Of a stretch of DNA of 15,397 bases, positions 1 through 7,240 are shown one piece after another. Below the pieces are notes generated by a model. That model saw nothing but the letters and a program-made list of their open reading frames with translations, made no database searches and was not told where the DNA came from. The first letter of the stretch is position 1, and each line of letters opens with the position of its first letter. Origin of the DNA: an uncultured Collinsella sp. (lineage in GTDB: Bacteria > Actinomycetota > Coriobacteriia > Coriobacteriales > Coriobacteriaceae); the NCBI GenBank assembly GCA_902475785.1, contig CABSAN010000053.1:1-15397 (forward strand), given 5' to 3'. The position numbers and the translations under genes were made by a program.

Positions 1-2
1 TC

Positions 3-1241
3 AACGATATGGCACCGTGGGGACACATGTATGTCAATCCTGGTCTAACAGAGCCAAAGGAAAAGCAAAAAGCCAATGCCGCCAACGCCGCCAAAACCGC
101 TTTCCTCACACGTATGAGCCACGACATCCGCACGCCGCTCAACGGCATCCTGGGCCTTATCGAAATTGAGGAATTGAAAGACGGCGACATGCAGGCCGCC
201 CGCGAAAGCCGCGCCAAGGCGCGTGTTGCCGCCAATCACCTGCTCTCGCTGATCAACGACATCCTTGAGATGGGCAAAATCGAAGACCGCAAGCTAACAC
301 TGGAACATGCGCCTTTTAACCTCAAGGAGCTCTGTGACGATACGCTGGTGCTGTGCAAGATCCGCGCATTCGATAACGGCATCACAATGCAGGACAATAG
401 TCTGCCGTACGCCACGGGGCCATACATGATCGGCAGTCCCACCCATATCCGACAGATCATGATCAACCTGTTAGACAACAGCATTAAGTACAACAAGCAC
501 GACGGCTCCGTCACCTTTTGCTCAAAGACCAAACCACTCGATGACGGGCGCGCGCTCTTTTGCTTTAGTGTTTCGGATACCGGCATTGGCATGGCTCCCG
601 AGTTTTTAAAGCATATCTATGAGCCGTTTGCCCAAGAAGGTGACGATGCGCGCAGCAAGTTCCAAGGAACTGGCATGGGCATGCCAATCGTCAAGTCGCT
701 TATTGAACTGATGGGCGGTACGATTGAGATTTCGAGTGAGGTTGGCGTGGGAAGTACGTTCAACGTCCAGATTCCGCTCGATATCGACAAGAACCCTCAG
801 GCTAGAGAGGATGCGAGCAGGCAGGCAAACAGCTGCTCGCTTGCCGGCATGAACGTCCTTTTGGCAGAAGACAACGAGCTCAATGCCGAGATTGCCCGGA
901 CTCTGCTCGAAAGCGAGGGCATCGTCGTAACTCGCGCCGCCGACGGCAACGAAACGGTCGACCTATACGTTGGTCGTCCCGCCGGCAGCTTCGATGCGAT
1001 CCTGATGGACATCATGATGCCGGGCATGGATGGCTACGAGGCAACCCGCGCGATTCGCCTGAGCGAGAAAGCCGATGCGGCCGACATCCCCATCATCGCG
1101 CTCACCGCCAACGCATTTGCCGAGGATGCCAAGGCAGCACACGATGCCGGCATGAACGCCCATCTGTCCAAACCGATCGACTTTAACAAGCTCAAAAACA
1201 TACTCGCCCGCATCAAGAAAAACGGATCCGTTTCGCTATAG
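3..1241 (+). CDS. Hybrid sensor histidine kinase, 3' part (kinase core plus receiver)
   Basis: The reading frame is open to the left edge, so the start and any sensor region lie outside the window; the first ATG at 9 is probably internal. Residues are counted from that ATG. The H-box is MSHDIRTPLNG with phospho-accepting His38, the N-box is LLDNSIKYN (Asn157), the G1 box is DTGIGM (about 190) and the G2 box is GTGMGM (about 220). A linker leads to a receiver domain (about 280-400) with acidic residues in LLAEDNELNAEIA, phospho-acceptor Asp334 in ILMDIMMPGMDG and Lys in HLSKP. By family, it autophosphorylates on His and passes phosphate to its own receiver. It ends with no DNA-binding domain, so a separate Hpt protein or regulator must complete the relay. 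Its sequence closely parallels the kinase at 1833-4025, so the two are probably paralogues. Function class is secure; the signal is unknown. Confidence 0.93.
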   Translation, partial: NDMAPWGHMYVNPGLTEPKEKQKANAANAAKTAFLTRMSHDIRTPLNGILGLIEIEELKDGDMQAARESRAKARVAANHLLSLINDILEMGKIEDRKLTLEHAPFNLKELCDDTLVLCKIRAFDNGITMQDNSLPYATGPYMIGSPTHIRQIMINLLDNSIKYNKHDGSVTFCSKTKPLDDGRALFCFSVSDTGIGMAPEFLKHIYEPFAQEGDDARSKFQGTGMGMPIVKSLIELMGGTIEISSEVGVGSTFNVQIPLDIDKNPQAREDASRQANSCSLAGMNVLLAEDNELNAEIARTLLESEGIVVTRAADGNETVDLYVGRPAGSFDAILMDIMMPGMDGYEATRAIRLSEKADAADIPIIALTANAFAEDAKAAHDAGMNAHLSKPIDFNKLKNILARIKKNGSVSL

Positions 1242-1266
1242 TTTGTGCTCAACCACCATACGCAGT

Positions 1267-1274
1267 AGGAAGGA
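1267..1274 (+). promoter_or_regulatory. Ribosome binding site AGGAAGGA
   Basis: AGGAAGGA lies 8 nt before the ATG at 1283 and fixes the start of the flavin-binding protein. The gap after the kinase stop at 1241 is only 41 nt with no hairpin, so the two genes may be cotranscribed. Confidence 0.7.
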
Positions 1275-1282
1275 CGCCCACG

Positions 1283-1762
1283 ATGTTTAGGCCCTTACGT
1301 CGAAAGAAACGCGCCATCACTGACGAGGAAGCGCGCAAGTTGCTCGCCACCTGCAAGCGCGGCGTCTTTGCCGTCAACGGCGATGATGGCTACCCCTATG
1401 CCATTCCCGTCAACTACTTCTTTGACGCCGAGCACGACAAGATTTATTTCCATGGCGCCAAGGCCGGTCACAAGGTTGATTCACTCAAGCGTGATGACAA
1501 AGTCTGCTTTACCGTTTACGGCAACGAGTGGTACAAGGACGATGACTGGGCTCCCTACGTTATGAGTACCGTGGTCTTTGGCCGTTGTCGCCTGGTAGAT
1601 GAGGCACCCGCGTTTATCGAGGACAAAGTCCGCCAGCTCGCGCTTAAGTACTACCCTTCTGCCGAAGAAGTCGAGGAGGAAATCGCCAAAGACATTAAGG
1701 GCGTCCAACTCTACGAGATTACGATTGAGCATCTCTGCGGCAAGCAGATTCAAGAAAAGTAA
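1283..1762 (+). CDS. Pyridoxamine 5'-phosphate oxidase-related, NimA-like flavin-binding protein
   Basis: This 159-residue protein matches the FMN-binding split-barrel superfamily (NimA-like / Pyridox_ox_2). The N-terminal stretch ITDEEARKLLATCKRGVFAV is followed by the family pattern DGYPYAIPVNYFF, then IYFHGAKAGHKVDSL and VCFTVYGN. In this family the pattern marks the first beta strands and the flavin phosphate contact, and the proteins are small soluble reductases or flavin binders; some (Nim) reduce 5-nitroimidazoles. The length is normal and the start is backed by AGGAAGGA at 1267-1274. It follows the kinase on the same strand and ends just before a strong hairpin shared with the convergent kinase gene. 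The substrate cannot be told from sequence; resistance to nitroimidazoles is only one possibility. Confidence 0.85.
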   Translation: MFRPLRRKKRAITDEEARKLLATCKRGVFAVNGDDGYPYAIPVNYFFDAEHDKIYFHGAKAGHKVDSLKRDDKVCFTVYGNEWYKDDDWAPYVMSTVVFGRCRLVDEAPAFIEDKVRQLALKYYPSAEEVEEEIAKDIKGVQLYEITIEHLCGKQIQEK

Positions 1763-1790
1763 GCCTCAAAAGCAAAACTCACAAATAGCA

Positions 1791-1830
1791 ATATGGCCCG
1801 GTTCCAACCCACCTTGGAACCGGGCCATAT
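1791..1830. terminator. Hairpin between convergent genes, probable bidirectional terminator
   Basis: A perfect 17-bp stem (ATATGGCCCGGTTCCAA paired with its complement) encloses a 6-nt loop, CCCACC. It sits between the stop of the flavin-binding protein (1762) and the stop of the leftward kinase (1833). On the minus strand it is followed by a moderately T-rich tract (complement of 1762-1790), so it best serves the leftward kinase operon, but position and symmetry suit both directions. Confidence 0.8.
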
Positions 1831-1832
1831 GC

Positions 1833-4025
1833 TTATGAAGCGTCGGCAGCTATGTGCGCAAGCGCCTCAACGAGCTCCTGCGAGCTCACGGGTTTACTCA
1901 GGTGCGCGTCCATGCCCGCCTCGCGCGAAAGTCTGCGGTCGTCGGCAAAGGCGTTGGCACTCACGGCGATAATCGGCGTGGTCGCGGCATCCTCGCGATC
2001 GAGTGCTCGAATCCGACGCGTGGCCTCAAGGCCATCGATGCCAGGCATCATGATGTCCATCAACACCACGTCGTACTCGTGCGGTGCGCTCGCGGCAAAC
2101 GCCTCAACGGCAGACTCGCCATCCTTGGCATGCGTCACGACGGCACCGGCACGGCTGAGCGTAAACTGCGCGATCTCGGCATTCAGATCGTTATCCTCTA
2201 CGAGCAAAACGCGCAAGCCCTGGAGCGCATCGCCATCGCCCGCATCCACGCGCACTGCCTGAGGAATCTCGGAACGCTTGCATTTCTCGAACGGCAGGCG
2301 GATGGTAAACGTCGTCCCCTGCCCCAAGACGCTCGTAAAGCTCATGGTTCCGCCCATAAGCTCGACTAACTGTTTTGCGATAGGCGCGCCCAGGCCAGTT
2401 CCCGATGAGGCGCCTTCCACCTGTTGCTCCTCGCGGCAAAACGGCTCGTAGAGGTGCTGTTGGAACTCCTCGCTCATGCCAATACCGTTGTCGGCGATCG
2501 TGTATTCATAGACGGGGGCGCCATCCGCTGGCTCCACCTCGCGGCACACCAGGCGAACATAGCCGCCCTGGCGGTTGTACTTGACGGCATTGCCAGCAAT
2601 ATTGAGCAACAAGCGCTTGAGGTGCGTCACGCTCACCCGAGCATAGGGATGATTAAGGGTCTGCTGGTCGCAGATAATTGTCACCAGACGCTCCTCGGCC
2701 TGGCGCTCCAGAATATCGCGCACTTCACAGTTGAGTGCCACCAAATTTGTGGGTACGAGGTCCAGGTCGACCTGCCCGCTCTCCAGGCGACTCATATCGA
2801 GTGCCTCGTTGGCAAGGTCGAGCAGCAGTCCCGATGCCGTCCAGATTTTCGAGCGGCACTCAGTCTGCTTTTGCAAATCGTCCGCATTGGCATCGCCAAC
2901 CTCGACCATGCCGCGAATGCCGTTGATAGGCGTGCGCAGATCATGGCTCATGCGGCGCAGAAACTCCGTCTTTGCCGAGTTGGCAGACGAGGCCTCACGC
3001 GCCGCCTTTGCCAGCTTGTCGCCATAGTCGCGCTCCTGCTGCAGCAAGTCCGTCAAACGTCGGCGATCAGCGCGGCGACGCACCATCACAACAACGGCTA
3101 TAAAACCGCTGTAGAGCGCCAGCACGCCGGCAGCAACAGCCGCGACGACCTCGAAGTAACGCCGCGCCGGAGCATAGGTGTACACATAGAATTTGTGCGC
3201 TTTTCCAAATGTGCCCAAATACCACTCGCCGTCGGCGTTAATCAATTTGACCTTACCGGCCAGGCATCGATCCTTAATACCGTCGACAATGAAGACGTCC
3301 GTCGCAGGCAGATCGAATACGCCCAATACAGTGGGTTCAACGGCATTGGTCGCAACGACCTTGCCGTCGCTTTCGATCACGATATTGCCGCTATCGATGG
3401 TTTCATAGCCTTCGAGCAAACTCTGCAGTTTGAGTGTATTGCTTGCAACCGCCTTCGCGCTCTGATGCCTTACCGCGATAACGATGCCCTCGCCATCCTG
3501 CCGAGTCACGCAGCCAATGTCTGCGACCGAATCATCCGCAAGCGTGATGCGGGCGGTATAGGACTTAAGCGGATGAGTTGCCACCTCCAGCACGGGTGCT
3601 TCCTTGAGATACGTAGCAAGCGACTCGTAGCCCACGCCATCCGTCGAGGACTCAGACACCAAATTGCCCGATGCGTCCGTCACGATCAGTGCGCTCACGT
3701 TGAACTGGTCGGCATATAGCTCCAGCCTTGTGTTATCCACCGAACCGTCGCGCTCCATATCGCGGGCAGCCTCTCCGGCGATCTCCATAACGCGAATCAG
3801 GTTTTTGGTCGTATAGGCGCTGTTGAATGCATCGTAGGAAAGGCTCTGCGTCGCCACGTAATCGACAACGTCGGCAAAGCGCTGCTCGGCTTGGGCCGTC
3901 ATGTAACCGTAGCTCATCATGCCGGCAGCAACCGAGAGCACTATCCCCAGCAGAGCGACAAGGAGCCATGCCCCTGCCGAACGATTGCCCCGCTCCTCTA
4001 CGGCGTGGTCAGGCGCATCGATCAT
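1833..4025 (-). CDS. Membrane-bound hybrid sensor histidine kinase
   Basis: This 730-residue protein begins with a transmembrane helix (about 18-41), then an extracytoplasmic sensor region (about 42-288, perhaps Cache-like), then a second helix (about 291-315). The kinase core has the H-box MSHDLRTPINGI with His361, the N-box LLLNIAGNAVKYN, the G1 box DNGIGM (512-517) and the G2 box GTGLG (about 542). The C-terminal receiver has Glu610/Asp611, phospho-acceptor Asp657 in LMDIMMPGIDG and Lys711 in HLSKP. No output domain follows, so a phosphorelay partner is expected elsewhere. The start has the ribosome site GGAGGG 5 nt upstream. The start codon overlaps, as ATGA, the frame-corrected stop of the upstream solute-binding lipoprotein, which suggests translational coupling and a shared sensory job. 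It resembles the truncated kinase at the left edge. Confidence 0.95.
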   Translation of the reverse strand: MIDAPDHAVEERGNRSAGAWLLVALLGIVLSVAAGMMSYGYMTAQAEQRFADVVDYVATQSLSYDAFNSAYTTKNLIRVMEIAGEAARDMERDGSVDNTRLELYADQFNVSALIVTDASGNLVSESSTDGVGYESLATYLKEAPVLEVATHPLKSYTARITLADDSVADIGCVTRQDGEGIVIAVRHQSAKAVASNTLKLQSLLEGYETIDSGNIVIESDGKVVATNAVEPTVLGVFDLPATDVFIVDGIKDRCLAGKVKLINADGEWYLGTFGKAHKFYVYTYAPARRYFEVVAAVAAGVLALYSGFIAVVVMVRRRADRRRLTDLLQQERDYGDKLAKAAREASSANSAKTEFLRRMSHDLRTPINGIRGMVEVGDANADDLQKQTECRSKIWTASGLLLDLANEALDMSRLESGQVDLDLVPTNLVALNCEVRDILERQAEERLVTIICDQQTLNHPYARVSVTHLKRLLLNIAGNAVKYNRQGGYVRLVCREVEPADGAPVYEYTIADNGIGMSEEFQQHLYEPFCREEQQVEGASSGTGLGAPIAKQLVELMGGTMSFTSVLGQGTTFTIRLPFEKCKRSEIPQAVRVDAGDGDALQGLRVLLVEDNDLNAEIAQFTLSRAGAVVTHAKDGESAVEAFAASAPHEYDVVLMDIMMPGIDGLEATRRIRALDREDAATTPIIAVSANAFADDRRLSREAGMDAHLSKPVSSQELVEALAHIAADAS

Positions 4026-4890
4026 GACAGGCCCTCCATATTCAAAAATGGCGAAGGGTCATCAAAGTACTTTGACACCAGACGTTCCATGGTGCCATCG
4101 GCAAGCATTTCTTGATAGGCATGAGTGAGCTTAACGTCGATGCCGCGCGTATCGTTGATATCGAAAGCGTGCCCAAACCAACCTCTAGCAGCGGCTCATC
4201 CAAAATGCGATACGTTACGCCATAGTCTTTTTCGTAGGTGAGCAGCAAGGACTCATGCGCGGCAATGGCGTCGACCAGGCCCTCGACGAGCGCCGGGTTC
4301 AGGCATGAACGGTCCGAAAAGCAGTAGAGTTCCTTGATCTGCGGAACGTTTTCATTTGTGCGATTGAGCAAAATGCCCTCGGGCTTGGTGGTGGACTGAA
4401 CCGCCACGATCTTATCCTCAAGATCGGCAAGTGTGTAGATATCGCTCTGGGGATCGACCGCGACCACCTGGCGGCTCGCAAGGTACGGGCCGGCCCAACG
4501 ATACTCGTTTTCGCGACCCGTCATGCTAAAGCTGCCCATGACACAATCGAGCTCGCCGCTCGCCAGCAGCTCTTTCTTCTTTTCCCAGTCGATCAGCTGG
4601 TATTTTGGCTTATAACCAATGCGGGCCAAAGCCTCGGTCAATATCTCAACATCCAGGCCAACAATGTCGCCGTACTCGTCGGTATACACAAACGGTGGAT
4701 AGAGGTCGCTGCCGACGCTGAGCGTCTTAAGATTGTCGTCCTTGACCTGCGAGGCGTCCAGACCTTCTAATGCAGACGTCGAGGCCCCGCCATTCGACCC
4801 GGAACAGCCGGCCATCGCTACGACAAAGGTGCACGCTACCGCAAGCGCGACAAACAACGATATGGCAACCGAGCGGCGGGGTCTTTTCAT
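4022..4890 (-). CDS. Extracellular solute-binding lipoprotein (SBP family 3), with a -1 frameshift
   Basis: The protein starts at ATG 4890 (GGAG 4 nt upstream); a GTG at 4914 would add eight residues but has no ribosome site. The N-terminus is a lipoprotein signal: MKRPRR, a hydrophobic stretch and AMAGC with lipidated Cys29. The mature part is a family 3 binding protein: LSVGSDLYPPFVY, GLDVEILTEALARIGY, WEKKKELLASGELDCVMGSFS and YLASRQVVAV. Without correction the frame ends at 4042 with an unlikely tail (TLSISTIRAAS...). A -1 shift at TTTGGGC (4171-4177) restores the family-like end HAFDINDTRG, HAYQEMLADGTMERLVSKYF and a stop at 4022-4024 overlapping the kinase start. This may be a lost G in a G-run, an assembly error, a recent pseudogene or programmed slippage. 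It probably presents a ligand, perhaps an amino acid, to the kinase, since no permease gene is next to it. Confidence 0.85.
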
Positions 4891-4932
4891 CGAGCTCCAG
4901 AAGATCCTATTCACAGACTGAAATGGTCAAAA

Positions 4933-4938
4933 ATAATA
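4933..4938 (-). promoter_or_regulatory. Possible -10 element (TATTAT) for the lipoprotein-kinase operon
   Basis: TATTAT on the minus strand lies about 43 nt before the lipoprotein ATG in an A/T-rich patch downstream of a hairpin. No convincing -35 is seen at 16-18 nt, so the call is weak. Confidence 0.3.
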
Positions 4939-4983
4939 GCAAACAAAACCACTCGAGCGCCCAATGGTTACAGACGTTTTACC

Positions 4984-5023
4984 ATGCGGGACCTTCCAGC
5001 CGGCTTGGCAGAAGGCCCCGCAT
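4984..5023 (-). terminator. Probable terminator hairpin after the MalY/PatB-type gene
   Basis: A 13-bp stem, ATGCGGGGCCTTC on the minus strand, closes a 14-nt loop 11 nt after the stop at 5035. The one non-Watson-Crick position is a G-U pair in minus-strand RNA but an A-C mismatch in plus-strand RNA, which points to function on the minus strand. No U-run follows, so efficiency is uncertain. It separates the PLP enzyme from the lipoprotein-kinase operon. Confidence 0.5.
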
Positions 5024-5034
5024 GCAGTGCTCAC

Positions 5035-6249
5035 TTACCGTGCATTAAAAACGTAGCGGTCCAAGCGGTCGCACGCTTCCCTTACGCGCGAAAGCGGCAG
5101 CGCCAGATTCACGCGAATGTGGCAGGGTCCGTGGAACGGGCGGCCGTCCTGATACCCCACGCCCACGCGCGCCCCCTCGTCGAGCAACCACTGAATATCG
5201 CGGCCATGCTCGCGGCACCACTCGGTGCAGTCCAGAAACACCATGTACGTGCCCTGCGGACGCGAATAGGACACGCCCTCAAAATGCTCGTCCACGTAAT
5301 TACAGAAGTACTCGATATTGCCGGCAAGCACCTGGTTGAGCTCGTCCACCCACTCGTAGCCCTGCGGCTGGTAGGCACCGATAAGCGCATGCATGGAGAG
5401 GACGTTCATCTCGTTGTAGTGTGTCTTGTTGGACACGGCGCACACGCGGTCGCGCAGCGTCTCGTTGTAGATGATGTGGTAGCTGCCGACCAGACCTGCC
5501 AGGTTAAACGTCTTGCTGGGCGCGTAGAGGGCAACCGTGCGCATGCGGGCATCCTCGCTCACCGACTGCGTCGGGATGTGCTTGTGCCCCGGCAGGATGA
5601 TATCGGACCAAATCTCGTCCGAGATCACCACGCAATCGTGCTGGCGATAAATGTCCATGGCACGCTCGATCTCATCGCGCTCCCATACGCGGCCGCAGGG
5701 ATTGTGCGGCGAGCAGAACACCGCAGCATGGATGTGGTCTTGGACGAGCTTGCACTCCATGTCCTCAAAGTCCATGCGCCACACGCCCTGGTCGTCGAGT
5801 TTAAGCGGGCTGTGGACAATGCGATAGCCCGCGGCCTCGATGGACTTGGTAAAGCCGATGTAGGTGGGGCTGTGGACCAGCACCGCATCGCCCGGCTGGA
5901 CATACGCGCGCAACGTCGACACGACGCCGCCCAGCACGCCGTTTTCGTAGCCGATATGCTCAGGTGCCAGGCCCTCGACGCCATTGCGGCGGCTCTGCCA
6001 TTCGATGATGCGGTCGAAGTACTCGGCGCGCGGATTGAAATAACCAAACATGGGGTGCTGGGCACGCTGAATGATGTGTTCCTGGACCGTGGGCACCGTG
6101 GCAAAATTCATGTCGGCCACCCACATGGGAATGCGGTCGAAGCCCTCGTCGGGTGCGTTCGGAGCCATACCGGGGATCTCACCCCAAGAGTCAACGGCGA
6201 TGGAGTCCATGCCGTGGCGGTCGATAAGCGAGCTAAAGTCGTATTTCAT
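5035..6249 (-). CDS. MalY/PatB family PLP-dependent aminotransferase / C-S beta-lyase
   Basis: This 404-residue protein is a complete fold-type I PLP enzyme of the MalY/PatB group. The N-terminus has the group's signature IPMWVADMNFATVPTV. Cofactor residues are visible: Asn183 in CSPHNPCGRVW, Asp211 in VISDEIWSDI (pairs with the pyridine nitrogen) and Schiff-base Lys246 in APSKTFNLAGL. The C-terminal part has the substrate carboxylate Arg in HIRVNLALP. Characterised members cleave cystathionine or cysteine S-conjugates to pyruvate, ammonia and a thiol; some act as aminotransferases. It is cytosolic. The start has GGGAG 6 nt upstream (6256-6260). It lies downstream of the TrmO gene with a 112-nt gap and ends before a hairpin, so it is probably its own unit. 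Which reaction it favours cannot be decided here. Confidence 0.92.
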   Translation of the reverse strand: MKYDFSSLIDRHGMDSIAVDSWGEIPGMAPNAPDEGFDRIPMWVADMNFATVPTVQEHIIQRAQHPMFGYFNPRAEYFDRIIEWQSRRNGVEGLAPEHIGYENGVLGGVVSTLRAYVQPGDAVLVHSPTYIGFTKSIEAAGYRIVHSPLKLDDQGVWRMDFEDMECKLVQDHIHAAVFCSPHNPCGRVWERDEIERAMDIYRQHDCVVISDEIWSDIILPGHKHIPTQSVSEDARMRTVALYAPSKTFNLAGLVGSYHIIYNETLRDRVCAVSNKTHYNEMNVLSMHALIGAYQPQGYEWVDELNQVLAGNIEYFCNYVDEHFEGVSYSRPQGTYMVFLDCTEWCREHGRDIQWLLDEGARVGVGYQDGRPFHGPCHIRVNLALPLSRVREACDRLDRYVFNAR

Positions 6250-6361
6250 GCTGAACTCCCGTGCGAAGTGGATTGTTTTGGTAGGCGTTATTGTCCACCA
6301 GCGTGGGCGGTTTTGGCATGGGGTTTGGCGCTTAATTTGACGGGTGCGGACGAATGGCTGG

Positions 6362-7099
6362 TTAGTCTTGCGCGTCGTTGACGGCGACTACGGTTAGCTG
6401 GGTTTCGTCGACCGTAAAAGATACGTCGAGCCCGGCGAAGGCCAGGTGATAGACGCGGTTTGGCTCGTGTTTGCTGCCCGCGCGGCGCGGATCTTGGCGA
6501 AGGACCTCGACCAGACCGGGGAGCTTTGCGGGCGGGACCATGTCTTGAAGCGCTTGCGGGAACTCAACATCGAGCTCTTGCCACGGAGCATCCTCAATCC
6601 AGCCGCCCGTTGCATCCGGGTGGCAGTCCGCAAACGGAATGTAGGGCTTAATGTCGTAGATGGGCGTGCCGTCACGCAGGTCGGCCCCCAGCACATGAAT
6701 GATGGGGCCATCGTCGGTAAGCTCCACGCGGTCGAGCTTGACGCAGGTAAGCCCAATGGGATTCGGGCGAAACGGACTGCGCGTGGCAAACACGCCCACG
6801 CGCTCGGCTCCACCCAGACGAGGCGGGCGCACGGTTTTCGACCATTTTGCGTTGGTGCCGGACCTGTCCTGCGACTTGGCATCGGCAGCTATGTCGTTTG
6901 CCGTGCCGCCGGGCGTTCCGTTTTCGAAGCGCCACAGCAGCCATAGGTGAGAGAAGGAGTCCAGGCCCTCAACTGCTGCATTGGAGGCAAATTCCGGCTC
7001 AAAAACGATGCGCCCCTGCAGATGGGGCGCCAAAAAGCTGTTGCGCGGAATGCCGAACTTCTGCGGCAGGTCGGTATGTATGTGTGCGATAGGTTCCAT
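6362..7099 (-). CDS. trmO: tRNA (N6-threonylcarbamoyladenosine-37-N6)-methyltransferase TrmO-like (TsaA domain)
   Basis: The protein is 245 residues from the ATG at 7099, close to the roughly 235 of E. coli TrmO. It begins MEPIAHIHTDLPQKFGIPRN, typical of the TsaA/YaeB family, and carries the diagnostic RSPFRPNPIGL (107-117) and GADLRDGTPIYDIKPYIPF (138-156). The family uses S-adenosylmethionine to methylate t6A at position 37 of threonine tRNAs. A C-terminal domain with QDPRR follows, as in full-length TrmO. The frame stays open upstream to 7663, but that part is antisense to the regulator at 7241 and has no family match, so it is not coding. No ribosome site precedes ATG 7099; TACAAT at 7107-7112 would place a transcript start at or near that ATG, so the mRNA may be leaderless. 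ATG 7108 is the alternative start. Confidence 0.88.
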   Translation of the reverse strand: MEPIAHIHTDLPQKFGIPRNSFLAPHLQGRIVFEPEFASNAAVEGLDSFSHLWLLWRFENGTPGGTANDIAADAKSQDRSGTNAKWSKTVRPPRLGGAERVGVFATRSPFRPNPIGLTCVKLDRVELTDDGPIIHVLGADLRDGTPIYDIKPYIPFADCHPDATGGWIEDAPWQELDVEFPQALQDMVPPAKLPGLVEVLRQDPRRAGSKHEPNRVYHLAFAGLDVSFTVDETQLTVVAVNDAQD

Positions 7100-7106
7100 G
7101 CCGGTC

Positions 7107-7112
7107 ATTGTA
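7107..7112 (-). promoter_or_regulatory. trmO: Possible -10 element TACAAT giving a leaderless trmO transcript
   Basis: On the minus strand TACAAT is followed by 7 nt and then the ATG at 7099. No clear -35 hexamer is found at 17 nt (it reads CAACGT), so this rests on the -10 match and the lack of a ribosome site. Confidence 0.35.
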
Positions 7113-7166
7113 CGGCATGGAGGCGTGGGACGTTGCGCGCAATTCTTCGCCGCGGTCCGCAGTCGT

Positions 7167-7181
7167 GCAACCAACGGTTGC
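7167..7181. promoter_or_regulatory. Dyad GCAACC-AAC-GGTTGC next to the -35, candidate operator
   Basis: This perfect inverted repeat has 6-bp arms and a 3-bp centre. It ends one base before the TTGGAA -35 hexamer of the XRE-TipAS regulator promoter and lies between two divergent genes. XRE proteins often bind such dyads in their own promoters, so self-regulation is a fair inference. Confidence 0.45.
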
Positions 7182-7210
7182 TTGGAAGGGCGCCTGCCGC
7201 CGCGTATGCT
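7182..7210 (+). promoter_or_regulatory. Sigma-A-type promoter for the XRE-TipAS regulator
   Basis: TTGGAA (7182-7187), a 17-nt spacer and TATGCT (7205-7210) match the vegetative promoter pattern. The start codon is 30 nt downstream with ribosome site AGGAG at 7231-7235. Confidence 0.6.
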
Positions 7211-7240
7211 TAAGCCATCAACCAGCAGAAAGGAGCCGCT

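Noticed and set aside
2424..3719. 431-codon plus-strand frame
   Set aside because: Antisense shadow of the hybrid kinase, which has all kinase and receiver motifs on the minus strand.
4042..4170. Uncorrected C-terminus of the solute-binding protein as a genuine novel tail
   Set aside because: The -1 frame over the same bases encodes a typical SBP C-terminus and ends in an operon-style ATGA overlap, which chance would not produce.
4984..6381. 465-codon plus-strand frame
   Set aside because: Antisense shadow of the MalY/PatB-type enzyme; no domain features.
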